Below, piece after piece: positions 26,577 through 35,247 of a DNA stretch of 64,000 bases (within the stretch, counting starts at the first letter, position 1; every line of letters starts with the position of its first letter). The notes under the pieces were generated by a model. That model had not been told where the DNA came from. It saw only the letters and a list, made by a program, of their open reading frames with translations, and ran no database searches. Both the position numbers and the translations under genes were made by a program. Origin of the DNA: Marinomonas maritima (GTDB taxonomy: Bacteria; Pseudomonadota; Gammaproteobacteria; Pseudomonadales; Marinomonadaceae). The DNA is taken from the NCBI RefSeq assembly GCF_024435075.2, contig NZ_JAMZEG020000003.1, positions 553,501 through 617,500 of the forward strand, read 5' to 3'.

Positions 26577-26598
26577 AACACGGTCCTAAAACCGTGTT
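26577..26598 (-). promoter_or_regulatory. Stem-loop in the dnaK-dnaJ spacer
   Basis: AACACGGT (26577-26584) pairs with ACCGTGTT (26591-26598) around a six-base loop, with partial pairing extending outward. No long T-run follows on the minus strand, so it may be a partial attenuator or processing site that lowers dnaJ relative to dnaK. Confidence 0.5.
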
Positions 26599-26645
26599 CG
26601 CTATCAACAACCCTTTTTGACAAGGGCAAAAATAAGGTTTAACGC

Positions 26646-28559
26646 TTATTTTTTATCGTCTTTTACTTCTTCGAACTCGGCGTCAACCGCATCATCCTGA
26701 GACTTAGCTTGTTCACCTTCAGCTGGCTGTTCGCCGGCTTCTGCTTCTGCATACATCTTCTGAGCCAAAGTACCAGACGCTTGAGTCAACGCATTCGTTT
26801 TCTCTTCGATCTTCTCTTTGTCGTTAGACGTTAACGCTTCTTCAAGCTCAGTGATCGCTGTTTCAATCGCTTCTTTCTCTTCTGCTGTTGCTTTGTCGCC
26901 AGCATCAACCAACGTTTTACGAGTCGCGTGAATCATGCCATCAGCTGTGTTGCGAACTTGTACAAGCTCTTCGAACTTACGATCTTCTTCCGCGTTTGCT
27001 TCAGCGTCTTGAACCATTTTTTCAACTTCTTCATCGCTTAAACCAGAAGAAGATTTGATAACGATAGACTGCTCTTTACCGGTTGCTTTGTCTTTCGCAG
27101 ACACACTCAAGATACCGTTGGCATCAAGATCGAAGCTTACTTCAATTTGTGGCACGCCACGTGGAGCAGGTGGAATGTCAGCCAAATCGAAACGACCTAG
27201 AGATTTGTTCTGAGACGCTTGCTTACGCTCACCTTGCAATGCGTGGATAGTTACCGCATTTTGGTTATCTTCCGCTGTAGAGAAAGTCTGAGATTTCTTA
27301 GTAGGAATCGTCGTATTTTTCTCGATCAACGCCGTCATTACACCACCCATTGTCTCAATACCTAGAGACAGTGGCGTAACGTCTAGAAGAAGAACGTCTT
27401 TTACATCACCAGAAAGTACCGCACCTTGGATAGAAGCACCAATGGCAACCGCTTCGTCTGGGTTCACGTCTTTACGTGGCTCTTTACCGAAGAATTCAGT
27501 TACTTTCGCTTGCACTAGTGGCATACGAGTCTGACCACCAACCAAGATAACTTCATCGATATCAGCAGCAGTCAGATCAGCATCTTTCAATGCTTGACGG
27601 CAAGGTTCAAGAGATTTCAATACAAGCTCTTCAACCAAAGACTCCAACTTAGAACGAGTCAATTTCACGTTCAAGTGTTTAGGACCAGACGCATCAGCTG
27701 TGATGTAAGGCAAGTTAACTTCTGTCTGAGAAGAAGAAGACAATTCAACTTTGGCTTTCTCACCTGCTTCTTTCAAACGTTGTAGTGCAAGTGGATCGTT
27801 ATGCAGATCGATACCAGACGATTTTTTGAATTCAGCTGCTAGGAATTCGATAACACGCATATCGAAATCTTCACCACCTAGGAAAGTATCACCGTTTGTA
27901 GACAATACTTCGAATTGCTTCTCGCCATCTACGTCAGCAATTTCGATGATAGAAATATCGAACGTACCACCACCAAGGTCATAAACTGCGATAGTAGAAT
28001 CGCCAGTGCTTTTATCTAGGCCATAAGCCAAAGCAGCTGCTGTTGGTTCGTTGATTATACGTTTCACTTCTAGACCAGCGATTTTGCCAGCGTCTTTTGT
28101 TGCTTGGCGCTGAGAGTCGTTGAAGTAAGCAGGGACAGTAATAACCGCTTCTGTTACTTTTTCGCCTAGGAAGTCTTCTGCTGTTTTCTTCATTTTCTTA
28201 AGAACTTCAGCGGAAATTTGTGGTGGCGCTTTCTTCTCGCCTTTCACTTCTACCCATGCATCGCCATTATCAGCAGCTACGATTTTGTAAGGCACCATAG
28301 AGATGTCTTTTTGTACAACATCATCTTTAAACTTACGACCGATCAAACGCTTAACTGCGAACACAGTATTTGTTGGGTTTGTTACCGCTTGACGCTTAGC
28401 AGATTGACCGACTAACACTTCACCATCATCTGCATAAGCAACAATAGACGGTGTGGTGCGATCGCCTTCAGCATTTTCAATTACACGTGCTTTCTCGCCA
28501 TCTAATACGGCAACACAAGAGTTCGTTGTACCTAAATCAATACCAATGATTCTACCCAT
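26646..28559 (-). CDS. dnaK: Chaperone DnaK (Hsp70)
   Basis: ATP-driven folding chaperone, 637 residues from ATG 28559, which follows a GGAGAG ribosome site; the extended frame to 28574 has none. The actin-like ATPase domain opens GRIIGIDLGTTNSCVAVLDG and includes AVITVPAYFNDSQRQATKDA and AVYDLGGGTFDISI. The substrate domain follows PLSLGIETMGGV, and the helical lid ends in the acidic tail EFEEVKDDKK. Transcribed after grpE and also from its own sigma-32 promoter. Confidence 0.98.
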   Translation of the reverse strand: MGRIIGIDLGTTNSCVAVLDGEKARVIENAEGDRTTPSIVAYADDGEVLVGQSAKRQAVTNPTNTVFAVKRLIGRKFKDDVVQKDISMVPYKIVAADNGDAWVEVKGEKKAPPQISAEVLKKMKKTAEDFLGEKVTEAVITVPAYFNDSQRQATKDAGKIAGLEVKRIINEPTAAALAYGLDKSTGDSTIAVYDLGGGTFDISIIEIADVDGEKQFEVLSTNGDTFLGGEDFDMRVIEFLAAEFKKSSGIDLHNDPLALQRLKEAGEKAKVELSSSSQTEVNLPYITADASGPKHLNVKLTRSKLESLVEELVLKSLEPCRQALKDADLTAADIDEVILVGGQTRMPLVQAKVTEFFGKEPRKDVNPDEAVAIGASIQGAVLSGDVKDVLLLDVTPLSLGIETMGGVMTALIEKNTTIPTKKSQTFSTAEDNQNAVTIHALQGERKQASQNKSLGRFDLADIPPAPRGVPQIEVSFDLDANGILSVSAKDKATGKEQSIVIKSSSGLSDEEVEKMVQDAEANAEEDRKFEELVQVRNTADGMIHATRKTLVDAGDKATAEEKEAIETAITELEEALTSNDKEKIEEKTNALTQASGTLAQKMYAEAEAGEQPAEGEQAKSQDDAVDAEFEEVKDDKK

Positions 28560-28604
28560 GGTTTGTCTCTCCAATAAATTCGTTTATTACAATGATGATT
28601 CTGT

Positions 28605-28632
28605 ATTTGGGTCCGCTTTTTTATATTTCAAG
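28605..28632 (-). promoter_or_regulatory. Sigma-32 heat-shock promoter for dnaK
   Basis: Minus strand reads CTTGAAA (28632-28626), 14 bases, then CCCAAAT (28611-28605), close to the sigma-32 consensus CTTGAAA-N11..16-CCCCATNT. It lies in the grpE-dnaK gap, 46 bases upstream of the dnaK start. Confidence 0.8.
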
Positions 28633-28661
28633 CGCTTGGTGTCAAAAAAATGACAGGCAAT

Positions 28662-29240
28662 TTAAGCCGCGCTTGAAACAACAACCATTGCCGGACGCAA
28701 TAGACGGCCATTGAGCGTATAACCTTTTTGCACAACATCCATTACCGTGTTTGGCTCTAACTCAGGGTTTGGCACCATGGTAATAGCTTGATGTAATGCA
28801 GGGTTGAAAGGTTCGCCATGTGGATCAACCACGACCACTTCAAAACGCGCTAAGGTTTCAAGCAAGTCTTTTAACGTAAGCTCAACACCGTCACGAACAG
28901 GGTCTGATTCACCCGTTTCAGGAGCCGATGTCAACGCTCGTTCAAGGTTATCCGCAACATTCACAATTGATTTCGCAAATTTTTCGACACCAAATTTATG
29001 TGCCTTTTCAACATCTTGCTCCGCACGACGGCGCACATTTTGCGCATCGGCATGAGCTCGAAGTGCCGCTTCTTTATACTGAGCGACTTCTTCTAATGCT
29101 TTTGTAAGCTCATCATTTTCAGTAACTTCCTCTAAAAGCTCTGCTTCAGGCTCCAAAAGTTCTTCTACTGCTTCGTTTTGCGTTTCGCTTTTCAAAACTT
29201 GCTCCGCGTCTAGATTAGGATTTTTTTGCTGCTCACTCAT
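28662..29240 (-). CDS. grpE: Nucleotide exchange factor GrpE
   Basis: Releases ADP from DnaK. The 192-residue protein has an acidic, disordered N-terminus (EELLEPEAELLEEVTENDEL), a long dimerising coiled coil ending HADAQNVRRRAEQDVEKAHK, and the C-terminal DnaK-contacting block FNPALHQAITMVPNPELEP, NTVMDVVQKGYTLNGRLLRP. First gene of the heat-shock group, divergent from recN, with a sigma-32 promoter upstream. Confidence 0.97.
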   Translation of the reverse strand: MSEQQKNPNLDAEQVLKSETQNEAVEELLEPEAELLEEVTENDELTKALEEVAQYKEAALRAHADAQNVRRRAEQDVEKAHKFGVEKFAKSIVNVADNLERALTSAPETGESDPVRDGVELTLKDLLETLARFEVVVVDPHGEPFNPALHQAITMVPNPELEPNTVMDVVQKGYTLNGRLLRPAMVVVSSAA

Positions 29241-29287
29241 TCTTTAACTCCAAATAACAGAAACAATTCTTTCTCTGTGCTGGTTAT

Positions 29288-29312
29288 ATGGGGACAGCTT
29301 TTTGCCTTTCAA
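29288..29312 (-). promoter_or_regulatory. Sigma-32 heat-shock promoter for grpE
   Basis: Minus strand reads TTGAAA (29312-29307), 13 bases, then CCCCAT (29293-29288) followed by AT. This is a near-consensus sigma-32 promoter 48 bases upstream of the grpE start. Confidence 0.88.
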
Positions 29313-29359
29313 TACTAAAACCGCATTAATTTCATGGGAATTAAATTTGCGAACTAGTC

Positions 29360-29398
29360 TTGTCAAAAAACAGCCAACTACTGTATAAATAACCATAT
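29360..29398 (+). promoter_or_regulatory. recN promoter overlapped by a LexA box
   Basis: A sigma-70 type promoter TTGTCA (29360-29365), 18-base spacer, TATAAA (29384-29389). The sequence TACTGTATAAATAACCA (29379-29395) overlaps the -10 and follows the SOS operator pattern; as recalled, E. coli recN carries a very similar box. recN would thus be DNA-damage inducible. Confidence 0.7.
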
Positions 29399-29425
29399 AA
29401 AATATTTTCTTTCTCGGAGCACTCT

Positions 29426-31096
29426 ATGCTGACCAGTATCGCTATCTCCAACTTCGCCATTGTTGAATCCCTAGAGCTGGAATTCAAAAAAGGCATGACC
29501 GTGATTTCAGGTGAAACGGGCGCCGGTAAGTCCATTATGGTGGACGCCTTGTCTTTATGCTTAGGTGATCGCACTGACGCTGCGGTTGTAAGGCATGGCG
29601 AAAAAAGAGCTGACATAAGCGCCAGCTTCGATATACAGCAATACCCTCACGTTCATAAATGGCTTGAGGAAAGAGACCTAGAACATGACCAACACTGCAT
29701 ACTACGTCGCGTTATCAGCAAGGAAGGTCGTTCGAAAGCGTATATAAATGGCCGTCCTTGTACCTTAAGCGACTTAAAAGAAGTGGGCAGTCAACTTGTT
29801 GATATCCACGGACAGCACGAACATCAGTCTTTATTAAAAAAGAATGCTCAAAGACAACAACTTGATGCCTATGGCCAGTTAACCGACTTAAGTAAAAAAG
29901 TAAACCAGCAATACGCTGTTTGGCGACAACTAAAAGAAGAACTGTCCGCTCAACAAAATCGATCATCTGAACAGAATGCTAAAATTCAACTCCTCGCCTA
30001 TCAAGCTCAAGAATTCCAGCAGCTTGATCTGCAAAAAGGTGAGATTGAAGCACTGGAAAACGAGCAAGCCTTTTTATCCAACATTGCTGATTCGCAATTT
30101 AAAGCCTATCAAGCCAGTGGCATTTTGATTGACAGCGACGAAGGCAACGTTTGCTCTTTATTACATCAAGCCATTAATAGCGCCAATCAAATCAACCCAA
30201 CCACGAAAGAGCTCGAAAGCGCGCTCGATATGATGAATACCGCGCTTATTCAAGCCCAAGAAGCCGCGGATAGCTTACATCACTACCAAGATACGCTGGA
30301 GCAAAACCCAGAACGCCTCACCGAGGTAGAGCAACGCTTATCCGATATTTATGAAACGGCTCGAAAACACAGAACACTCCCAGAAACACTTTTAATACTG
30401 CGAGAAAGTGTCGAGACAGAATTGAATAGTCTGCAAGGCAGTGAAGAAAGCCTAGAATCACTGAAAGAAAAAGAAGAACAAGCCTACGAATCCCTAACTG
30501 CACTCGCCACAACATTGACCGAAAAACGAATAACAGCAAAAGACGACCTCGCTCAAAAAGTGGAAGAACAAGTTCATGGATTAGGTATGCCTCATGCCCG
30601 CTTCTTTATTCAGTGCCAACCACTTAATCAAGTGACGGCCAATGGGTTTGAAGACATAGAATACATGATCGCCTCAAACCCAGGACAGCCAGCTCAACCA
30701 CTACGTAAAGTAGCATCGGGCGGTGAGTTGTCACGAATCAGTTTAGGTATCCAAGTGGTCACCGCGCATACATCAATTATTCCGACCTTGGTATTTGACG
30801 AAGTCGACGTTGGTATCAGCGGCGGTATCGCCGAAGTAGTTGGTCGCATGCTTCGCTCTGTTGGCAAACGCGGACAAGTTTTCTGCGTGACTCATTTAGC
30901 TCAAGTCGCTGCACAAGGTAATCAACACCTACGCGTCAGTAAATTAGTTGCGGACGAAGCAACATCATCACAAGTGGCATTATTAAAGGACCAAGAACGC
31001 ACTCACGAAATTGCACGCCTATTAGGTGGGCTAGAACTTACAGAGCAAACCCTAGCGCACGCTCGTGAAATGCTTGGGAATGTTCAGTTACAGTAA
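29426..31096 (+). CDS. recN: DNA repair protein RecN
   Basis: SMC-like ATPase acting at DNA double-strand breaks. It is 556 residues, the normal length. The Walker A motif SGETGAGKS is at about residues 30-38, a central coiled-coil region (roughly 150-370) is rich in E, Q and L, and the C-terminal half has the ABC signature VASGGELSRISLGIQV and Walker B TLVFDEVDVGISGGIAE. Divergent from grpE. SOS control is supported by the LexA-like box over its promoter. Confidence 0.96.
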   Translation: MLTSIAISNFAIVESLELEFKKGMTVISGETGAGKSIMVDALSLCLGDRTDAAVVRHGEKRADISASFDIQQYPHVHKWLEERDLEHDQHCILRRVISKEGRSKAYINGRPCTLSDLKEVGSQLVDIHGQHEHQSLLKKNAQRQQLDAYGQLTDLSKKVNQQYAVWRQLKEELSAQQNRSSEQNAKIQLLAYQAQEFQQLDLQKGEIEALENEQAFLSNIADSQFKAYQASGILIDSDEGNVCSLLHQAINSANQINPTTKELESALDMMNTALIQAQEAADSLHHYQDTLEQNPERLTEVEQRLSDIYETARKHRTLPETLLILRESVETELNSLQGSEESLESLKEKEEQAYESLTALATTLTEKRITAKDDLAQKVEEQVHGLGMPHARFFIQCQPLNQVTANGFEDIEYMIASNPGQPAQPLRKVASGGELSRISLGIQVVTAHTSIIPTLVFDEVDVGISGGIAEVVGRMLRSVGKRGQVFCVTHLAQVAAQGNQHLRVSKLVADEATSSQVALLKDQERTHEIARLLGGLELTEQTLAHAREMLGNVQLQ

Positions 31097-31110
31097 CAAG
31101 AAATTAAAAA

Positions 31111-31140
31111 AAGGGCTTAAACTCTGCAGTTTAAGCCCTT
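31111..31140. terminator. Terminator between recN and fur
   Basis: Perfect 13-bp stem: AAGGGCTTAAACT (31111-31123) and AGTTTAAGCCCTT (31128-31140), loop CTGC. The T-run lies on the minus strand, so it mainly terminates fur, with probable effect on recN as well. Confidence 0.88.
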
Positions 31141-31168
31141 CACACTCACTAATAACGCAATAAAGCGT

Positions 31169-31579
31169 TTATTTTTTCTTTGGACGTACATACATAATCA
31201 AGCTGTGATCTTCAATATCGAAGCCATGTGCTTCAGCAATTTCATGCTGGCGTTGCTCAATAATAGGATCAACGAACTCAATTACTTTACCCGTCTCTAA
31301 ACAAATCATGTGATCGTGATGATCACCTTTCGCTAGCTCAAAAACAGCTGTGCCCGCTTCAAAGTGATGGCGCTGAACCAAATCAGCTGTTTCGAATTGA
31401 GTTAAAACACGATAGACCGTTGCTAGGCCTACGTCTTCACCTTGATCGAGCAGGGTACGATAGACATCATCCGCGCTCATATGGCGGTCACCTGCAGTCT
31501 CAAGAATTTGTAAAATTTTCACTCTTGGCAAAGTTACCTTGAGTCCCGCTTTCTTTAGCTCTTGATTTTCGCTAGTCAT
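31169..31579 (-). CDS. fur: Ferric uptake regulator Fur
   Basis: Iron-responsive repressor, 136 residues. The N-terminal winged helix has KVTLPRVKILQILE and DVGLATVYRVLTQFE; the metal-binding dimer domain has RHHFEAGTAVFELAKGDHHDHMIC with the HHDH cluster. Only one cysteine remains in the MICLETGKVIEF region and no C-terminal CxxC is present, as in Pseudomonas-type Fur. Divergent from bamE, as in many gammaproteobacteria, with a palindrome between them that may be its operator. Confidence 0.97.
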   Translation of the reverse strand: MTSENQELKKAGLKVTLPRVKILQILETAGDRHMSADDVYRTLLDQGEDVGLATVYRVLTQFETADLVQRHHFEAGTAVFELAKGDHHDHMICLETGKVIEFVDPIIEQRQHEIAEAHGFDIEDHSLIMYVRPKKK

Positions 31580-31603
31580 GAGTCATTCTCTATTCGATCT
31601 TAT

Positions 31604-31620
31604 TGATAATTACTTTATCA
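31604..31620. promoter_or_regulatory. Palindrome in the fur-bamE gap, possible Fur site
   Basis: TGATAA (31604-31609), five bases, TTATCA (31615-31620). This resembles a Fur box built from GATAAT hexamers but the half-sites are two bases further apart than in the standard 15-mer core. Autoregulation of fur is common, so the reading is plausible but unproven. Confidence 0.4.
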
Positions 31621-31648
31621 TTAGCATACCAGAGTAAGGATAATACAA

Positions 31649-31966
31649 ATGAAAAAATCAGTTTTTATACTATGCGCAGCACTTTCACTTGGCGCATGCA
31701 GTTTATTTCCACCACCTTACAAGGTTCCGGTAACACAAGGAAACCTTATAACGAAGGAACAGTTGTCACAGTTACAAGTTGGCATGTCAGAATCTCAGGT
31801 AACTTATCTATTGGGGAACCCAATGTTAAAAGATACCTTTAAACCAGACGAGTGGCATTATTTATACACCTCTCGATATGCAGCGCCAGATACCAAAAAA
31901 AGTGATGCTAACGACCTAGTATTAATTTTCAGCAATGGCGTTCTAACACAAATCAAAAACAACTAA
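31649..31966 (+). CDS. bamE: Outer-membrane assembly lipoprotein BamE
   Basis: Small lipoprotein of the BAM complex that inserts outer-membrane proteins. It is 105 residues. Lipobox LGAC gives the lipidated cysteine at about residue 17. The SmpA/OmlA fold marks are LSQLQVGMSESQVTYLLGNPML and DEWHYLYTSR. Ends in a four-base convergent overlap with rnfH. Confidence 0.95.
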   Translation: MKKSVFILCAALSLGACSLFPPPYKVPVTQGNLITKEQLSQLQVGMSESQVTYLLGNPMLKDTFKPDEWHYLYTSRYAAPDTKKSDANDLVLIFSNGVLTQIKNN

Positions 31967-32247
31967 CTTTTTGTTGTTTTTGCTGCTCGGTTGACTCTAG
32001 CTTGTTTAGGGTCAACCGTCAGTTCACGATACAGTTCAACGCGCTCGCCTTCTTTTAACACTTGTTCTTCTGCATTACGCACCGTTTTTCCAAAAATACC
32101 CACTTTAATAGTTTCTACATTCACATCTGGGAAAAAAGCAGTAATATTGGAATGACGAACAGCATTGCGAACGGTACAGCCCTCTTCAACCTCCAACGTA
32201 ATGATTTTTTGCTTATTAGGCAAAGCATAAGCCACTTCAACTCTCAT
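31963..32247 (-). CDS. rnfH: RnfH family ubiquitin-like protein
   Basis: From ATG 32247 (MRVEVAYALPNKQKIIT) it has 94 residues with the RnfH beta-grasp pattern: GCTVRNAVRHS, VKVGIFGKTV-like KVGIFGKTVRN, and the end GERVELYRELTVDPKQARVNRA. Function is unsettled; it usually travels with ratA. The longer frame to 32274 lies inside ratA. Its start overlaps the ratA stop, so the two are translationally coupled. Confidence 0.92.
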   Translation of the reverse strand: MRVEVAYALPNKQKIITLEVEEGCTVRNAVRHSNITAFFPDVNVETIKVGIFGKTVRNAEEQVLKEGERVELYRELTVDPKQARVNRAAKTTKS

Positions 32248-32680
32248 ACTGTTCACCGTATACCACTTTTGCACGCTTACTAAAAGAATCCACCATCGTA
32301 TTGGCTATCTGACTAAACACGCCACCAAAAGCAAATTTCAGCATGCCGCTTAATTCAAAGTTAATACTCAACATAATTTTACAGCTAGTCGGTGTCAGCT
32401 CGGTAAAAGTCCATACTCCGTGTAGACTTTTAAATGGCCCTTGTACTAAGGTCATTTCTATTCGGCTGTAGTTTTCCAAAGAATTCTTTGTCGTAAAGGA
32501 TTGCCGCACTGGCCCTTTACCCACATCCAAAGACGCGACGATTTCAGTCGGTGTTCTCGAAATCAGTGTAGAAGCCAAACACCCTGGTACGAACTCTGGA
32601 TAACCATCGATATCATTAACCAATGCAAACATCTGTTCGCAGCTGTAATTAACATGAGCAAAACGCTCTATATGACTCAA
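32237..32680 (-). CDS. ratA: RatA (PasT) START/COQ10-domain protein
   Basis: 147 residues with the START-like fold of the Coq10/RatA family: HVNYSCEQMFALVNDIDGYPEFVPGC-type opening (in shorter pieces FALVNDIDGYPEFVPGC), RIEMTLVQGPFKSLHGVWTF and FGGVFSQIANTMVDSF. In E. coli the protein has been called a 50S-assembly-inhibiting toxin and, separately, linked to ubiquinone function; which role holds here is unknown. It starts one base after the transporter stop and overlaps rnfH at its other end. Confidence 0.9.
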   Translation of the reverse strand: MSHIERFAHVNYSCEQMFALVNDIDGYPEFVPGCLASTLISRTPTEIVASLDVGKGPVRQSFTTKNSLENYSRIEMTLVQGPFKSLHGVWTFTELTPTSCKIMLSINFELSGMLKFAFGGVFSQIANTMVDSFSKRAKVVYGEQYES

Positions 32681-32681
32681 A

Positions 32682-34040
32682 CTAAACTCCTATCCAACCT
32701 ACAAAGGTAATCACCAACATAGCAGGAATACTGATGTATTTTAACGTCTTATACCACCATTGGAAATGATTAGCCTGTTTCGTAATCATCTCATTTTGCA
32801 ACATAGAATGCGGTATAAACCAAGCCACCAAAACAGACAATAATATCGCACCAACAGGCAAAAGAATCAGAGATGTAAACTCGTCTAACAACTCAAAAAA
32901 ATTCATCCCAAAGATAATTTTGCTGTCCCAGTGATTAAAAGACAACAACACCGCAATACCAATCAACCAGACAGTCATTCCCATTAAAAAAGCCGCCTTC
33001 AAACGCGCAATGTAAAATTTCTCATGCAACCAAGCAACAAACAATTCCAACATTGATATAGCAGAAGTTAACGCAGCGACCACCAATAGTAGAAAGAAAA
33101 CACTAGCAAAAAACTGGCCGCCTGGAAGACTACCAAAAATGATAGGCAAAGACACGAAGGTCAAACTTGGGCCCGCCTCCACATCGATTTGAAAGGAAAA
33201 GACTAACGGAAAAATAACCAAACCGGCCAAAATTGCCACCAGCAAATCCACTCCAACGACAATACTACAAGCACGAGCAATGGACATCCGCTTACTCATG
33301 TAAGCGCCATAGGCAAACATCGCCCCCATACCAACACTCAAACTAAACAGAGCAAGTCCGACAGCGGCAAGAACAACCTCAAACGTAATATCCTGCCAAG
33401 ACCAACGAAACATAAAGTCCATTGCTTCAGATGTATTCCCGATCATCATGGAATAACTGGCCAGCAGAATCAAACTCACTACTAGAGTAGGCAACAATAA
33501 ACGAACAACCGCCGACAATCCACGGGTAACAGACTGACCAACCGTCAACACTACCAGCGCAATAAAAACAGAATGCCAGAGCAACATCTCCGTTGGGTCT
33601 GATAATAAATCCCCAAACATAACGACAGCACCAACCTGGGTAATCTCTTTGAAATCACCCGATAAAGCACGCTCTAAATACGCAAGGGACCATCCCGCAA
33701 TGACACTATAGAAAGTCAGAATTAAAAAACCCGTCACTCCTGCCAACCAAGGCACAAACACCCAAGCTTTATGAACAATGCGACGCTCACTTAAATCATT
33801 TACCGTATCAATAGGGTTAGAACGAACTGTGCGGCCCAACGCCACCTCTGCCATTAATACAGGAAGACCAACCAACAACAAACACAGGCAATACACCAAC
33901 AAAAAAGCACCGCCTCCGTTTTCCCCTAAAACATAAGGAAATTTCCAAATATTCCCAAGCCCTACTGCCGATCCACTGGCCGCAAAAATAAATATCCATG
34001 GACTTGACCAGATACCTTGTAAACATCGACTTTCAGGCAT
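32682..34040 (-). CDS. Sodium-dependent transporter, NSS (SNF) family
   Basis: A 452-residue membrane carrier of the neurotransmitter:sodium symporter family, like LeuT and MhsT, usually for amino acids. The N-terminal signature SAVGLGNIWKFPYVLGENGG builds the sodium and substrate sites; about eleven to twelve helices follow. ATG 34040 is preceded by GAG; the frame to 34061 uses TTG and is rejected. Substrate cannot be read. Its stop is one base from the ratA start, so transporter-ratA-rnfH look like one transcript. Confidence 0.88.
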   Translation of the reverse strand: MPESRCLQGIWSSPWIFIFAASGSAVGLGNIWKFPYVLGENGGGAFLLVYCLCLLLVGLPVLMAEVALGRTVRSNPIDTVNDLSERRIVHKAWVFVPWLAGVTGFLILTFYSVIAGWSLAYLERALSGDFKEITQVGAVVMFGDLLSDPTEMLLWHSVFIALVVLTVGQSVTRGLSAVVRLLLPTLVVSLILLASYSMMIGNTSEAMDFMFRWSWQDITFEVVLAAVGLALFSLSVGMGAMFAYGAYMSKRMSIARACSIVVGVDLLVAILAGLVIFPLVFSFQIDVEAGPSLTFVSLPIIFGSLPGGQFFASVFFLLLVVAALTSAISMLELFVAWLHEKFYIARLKAAFLMGMTVWLIGIAVLLSFNHWDSKIIFGMNFFELLDEFTSLILLPVGAILLSVLVAWFIPHSMLQNEMITKQANHFQWWYKTLKYISIPAMLVITFVGWIGV

Positions 34041-34207
34041 AAATTTAAGCTCTAAATACACAACAAGTGTTTAAGGAAAGGAGGAAGATGTAGACGAGGC
34101 CAACAAACCCACAAGACCTAACCAGACAAATTAATTAACAAGTGCGAATTTTCTAACATTCAGGCGCATACCTCAAGAAAAGCATAGGTTTTTGCCGCTA
34201 TCGACCG

Positions 34208-34213
34208 TATAAT
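34208..34213 (+). promoter_or_regulatory. Consensus -10 box (TATAAT) just before smpB
   Basis: TATAAT at 34208-34213 ends eight bases before the smpB ATG; transcription would begin at about 34220, leaving almost no leader. No clear -35 box at the right distance is seen. Confidence 0.45.
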
Positions 34214-34221
34214 TTCTAACT

Positions 34222-34701
34222 ATGAGTAAAGTAAAGAAAAAATCCAGTAGCACGGGCACTATTGCGCTAAATAAACGTGCAAAATTTGACTACTTTGTTG
34301 ACCAGAAGTTCGAAGCCGGACTGGTTTTATCTGGTTGGGAAGTAAAAAGTCTGCGCGAAGGCAAAGCTCAATTAGTAGACGCCTTCGTTATCATTCACCA
34401 AAACGAAGCATGGCTTGTTGGTGCGCGTATTGTGCCACTACTTAGTGCTTCAACACACGTAGTCTGCGAGCCAATGCGCCAACGCAAACTGCTATTGAAT
34501 CGCAAAGAGCTTGAGAAAATCATTCAAGTGACAGAACAGAAAGGCAAAACCTGTGCGGCCATGGCGCTGTACTGGAAAGGCAACAAAATCAAGTGTGAAG
34601 TGGCCTTAGTAACCGGTAAAAAAGACCACGACAAACGCGACACAGAACGAGACCGTGATTGGTCAAGAGACAAAGAACGACTAATGAAGCACAACATCTA
34701 A
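34222..34701 (+). CDS. smpB: SsrA-binding protein SmpB
   Basis: Brings tmRNA to stalled ribosomes for trans-translation. It is 159 residues. Conserved parts: TIALNKRAKFDYFVDQKFEAG, GWEVKSLREGKAQLVDAF, ALYWKGNKIKCEVALVTGKK and the basic tail DRDWSRDKERLMKHNI that mimics mRNA. The tmRNA gene lies 88 bases downstream on the same strand, the usual pairing. No ribosome site precedes the ATG. Confidence 0.97.
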   Translation: MSKVKKKSSSTGTIALNKRAKFDYFVDQKFEAGLVLSGWEVKSLREGKAQLVDAFVIIHQNEAWLVGARIVPLLSASTHVVCEPMRQRKLLLNRKELEKIIQVTEQKGKTCAAMALYWKGNKIKCEVALVTGKKDHDKRDTERDRDWSRDKERLMKHNI

Positions 34702-34789
34702 CACTCTATTTCAATCGTGTAGATACGGAATATTTCAGCGTTATGTCTAGCGTAAACACATTGTTTCCGTTAGAATTGAGTTACTTTTT

Positions 34790-35151
34790 GGGGGCGACAT
34801 GGTTTCGACGTCGGTTACAAACCCAAAGGTGCATGTCGAGAGTGATGCGTGATCTCGTTAATCCCCCGCATCAATTTTATAGTCGCAAACGACGAAAACT
34901 ACGCTTTAGCAGCCTAAACCGCTGCTAGTGTGCTGCCCTCAGGTTGCTTGTAGCCAGAGATTCTGCAGTATCATAAATTACTAGATGCTAACCGATGCCC
35001 CGCCTAGGGATAAGGTTCTAAGATTAAGTAGGCTCGCCATTAACACCCTGTCCTTCGGGCGGTTCGTGGTCAAATAATTGAAGTGACTATGCATGTAGAG
35101 CCGATGGCAGAGGACTGACGGACGGGGGTTCGACCCCCCCCGCCTCCACCA
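34790..35151 (+). ncRNA. ssrA: tmRNA (SsrA)
   Basis: Rescues stalled ribosomes. The 5' end GGGGGCGACATGG and 3' end CGCCTCCACCA pair as a seven-base acceptor stem, and the CCA end is encoded. The T-arm GGGGGTTCGACCCCCC is present near the 3' end. The tag frame at 34885-34917 encodes ANDENYALAA and stops at TAA, a standard proteobacterial degradation tag. The 362-base length is normal. Confidence 0.97.
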
Positions 35152-35223
35152 ATTAAACGGTTGTTTTTAGAAGGGTTTGCACTTTTAAAAAGGAACTGGA
35201 TGCACGTATGAAGCATCAAATTT

Positions 35224-35247
35224 AAAACCACCTTCGGGTGGTTTTTT
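35224..35247 (+). terminator. Terminator after tmRNA
   Basis: AAAACCACC (35224-35232), loop TTCG, GGTGGTTTT (35237-35245), then Ts. A compact tetraloop stem with T-run. Confidence 0.9.

Noticed and set aside
26629..26655. AAAAATAAG / CTTATTTTT inverted repeat over the dnaK stop as a terminator
   Set aside because: The arms lie partly inside the coding end and have no GC-rich core, so termination is unlikely.
34659..34928. Plus-strand open frame of 89 codons
   Set aside because: It overlaps smpB and the tmRNA; only the tmRNA tag frame is real.
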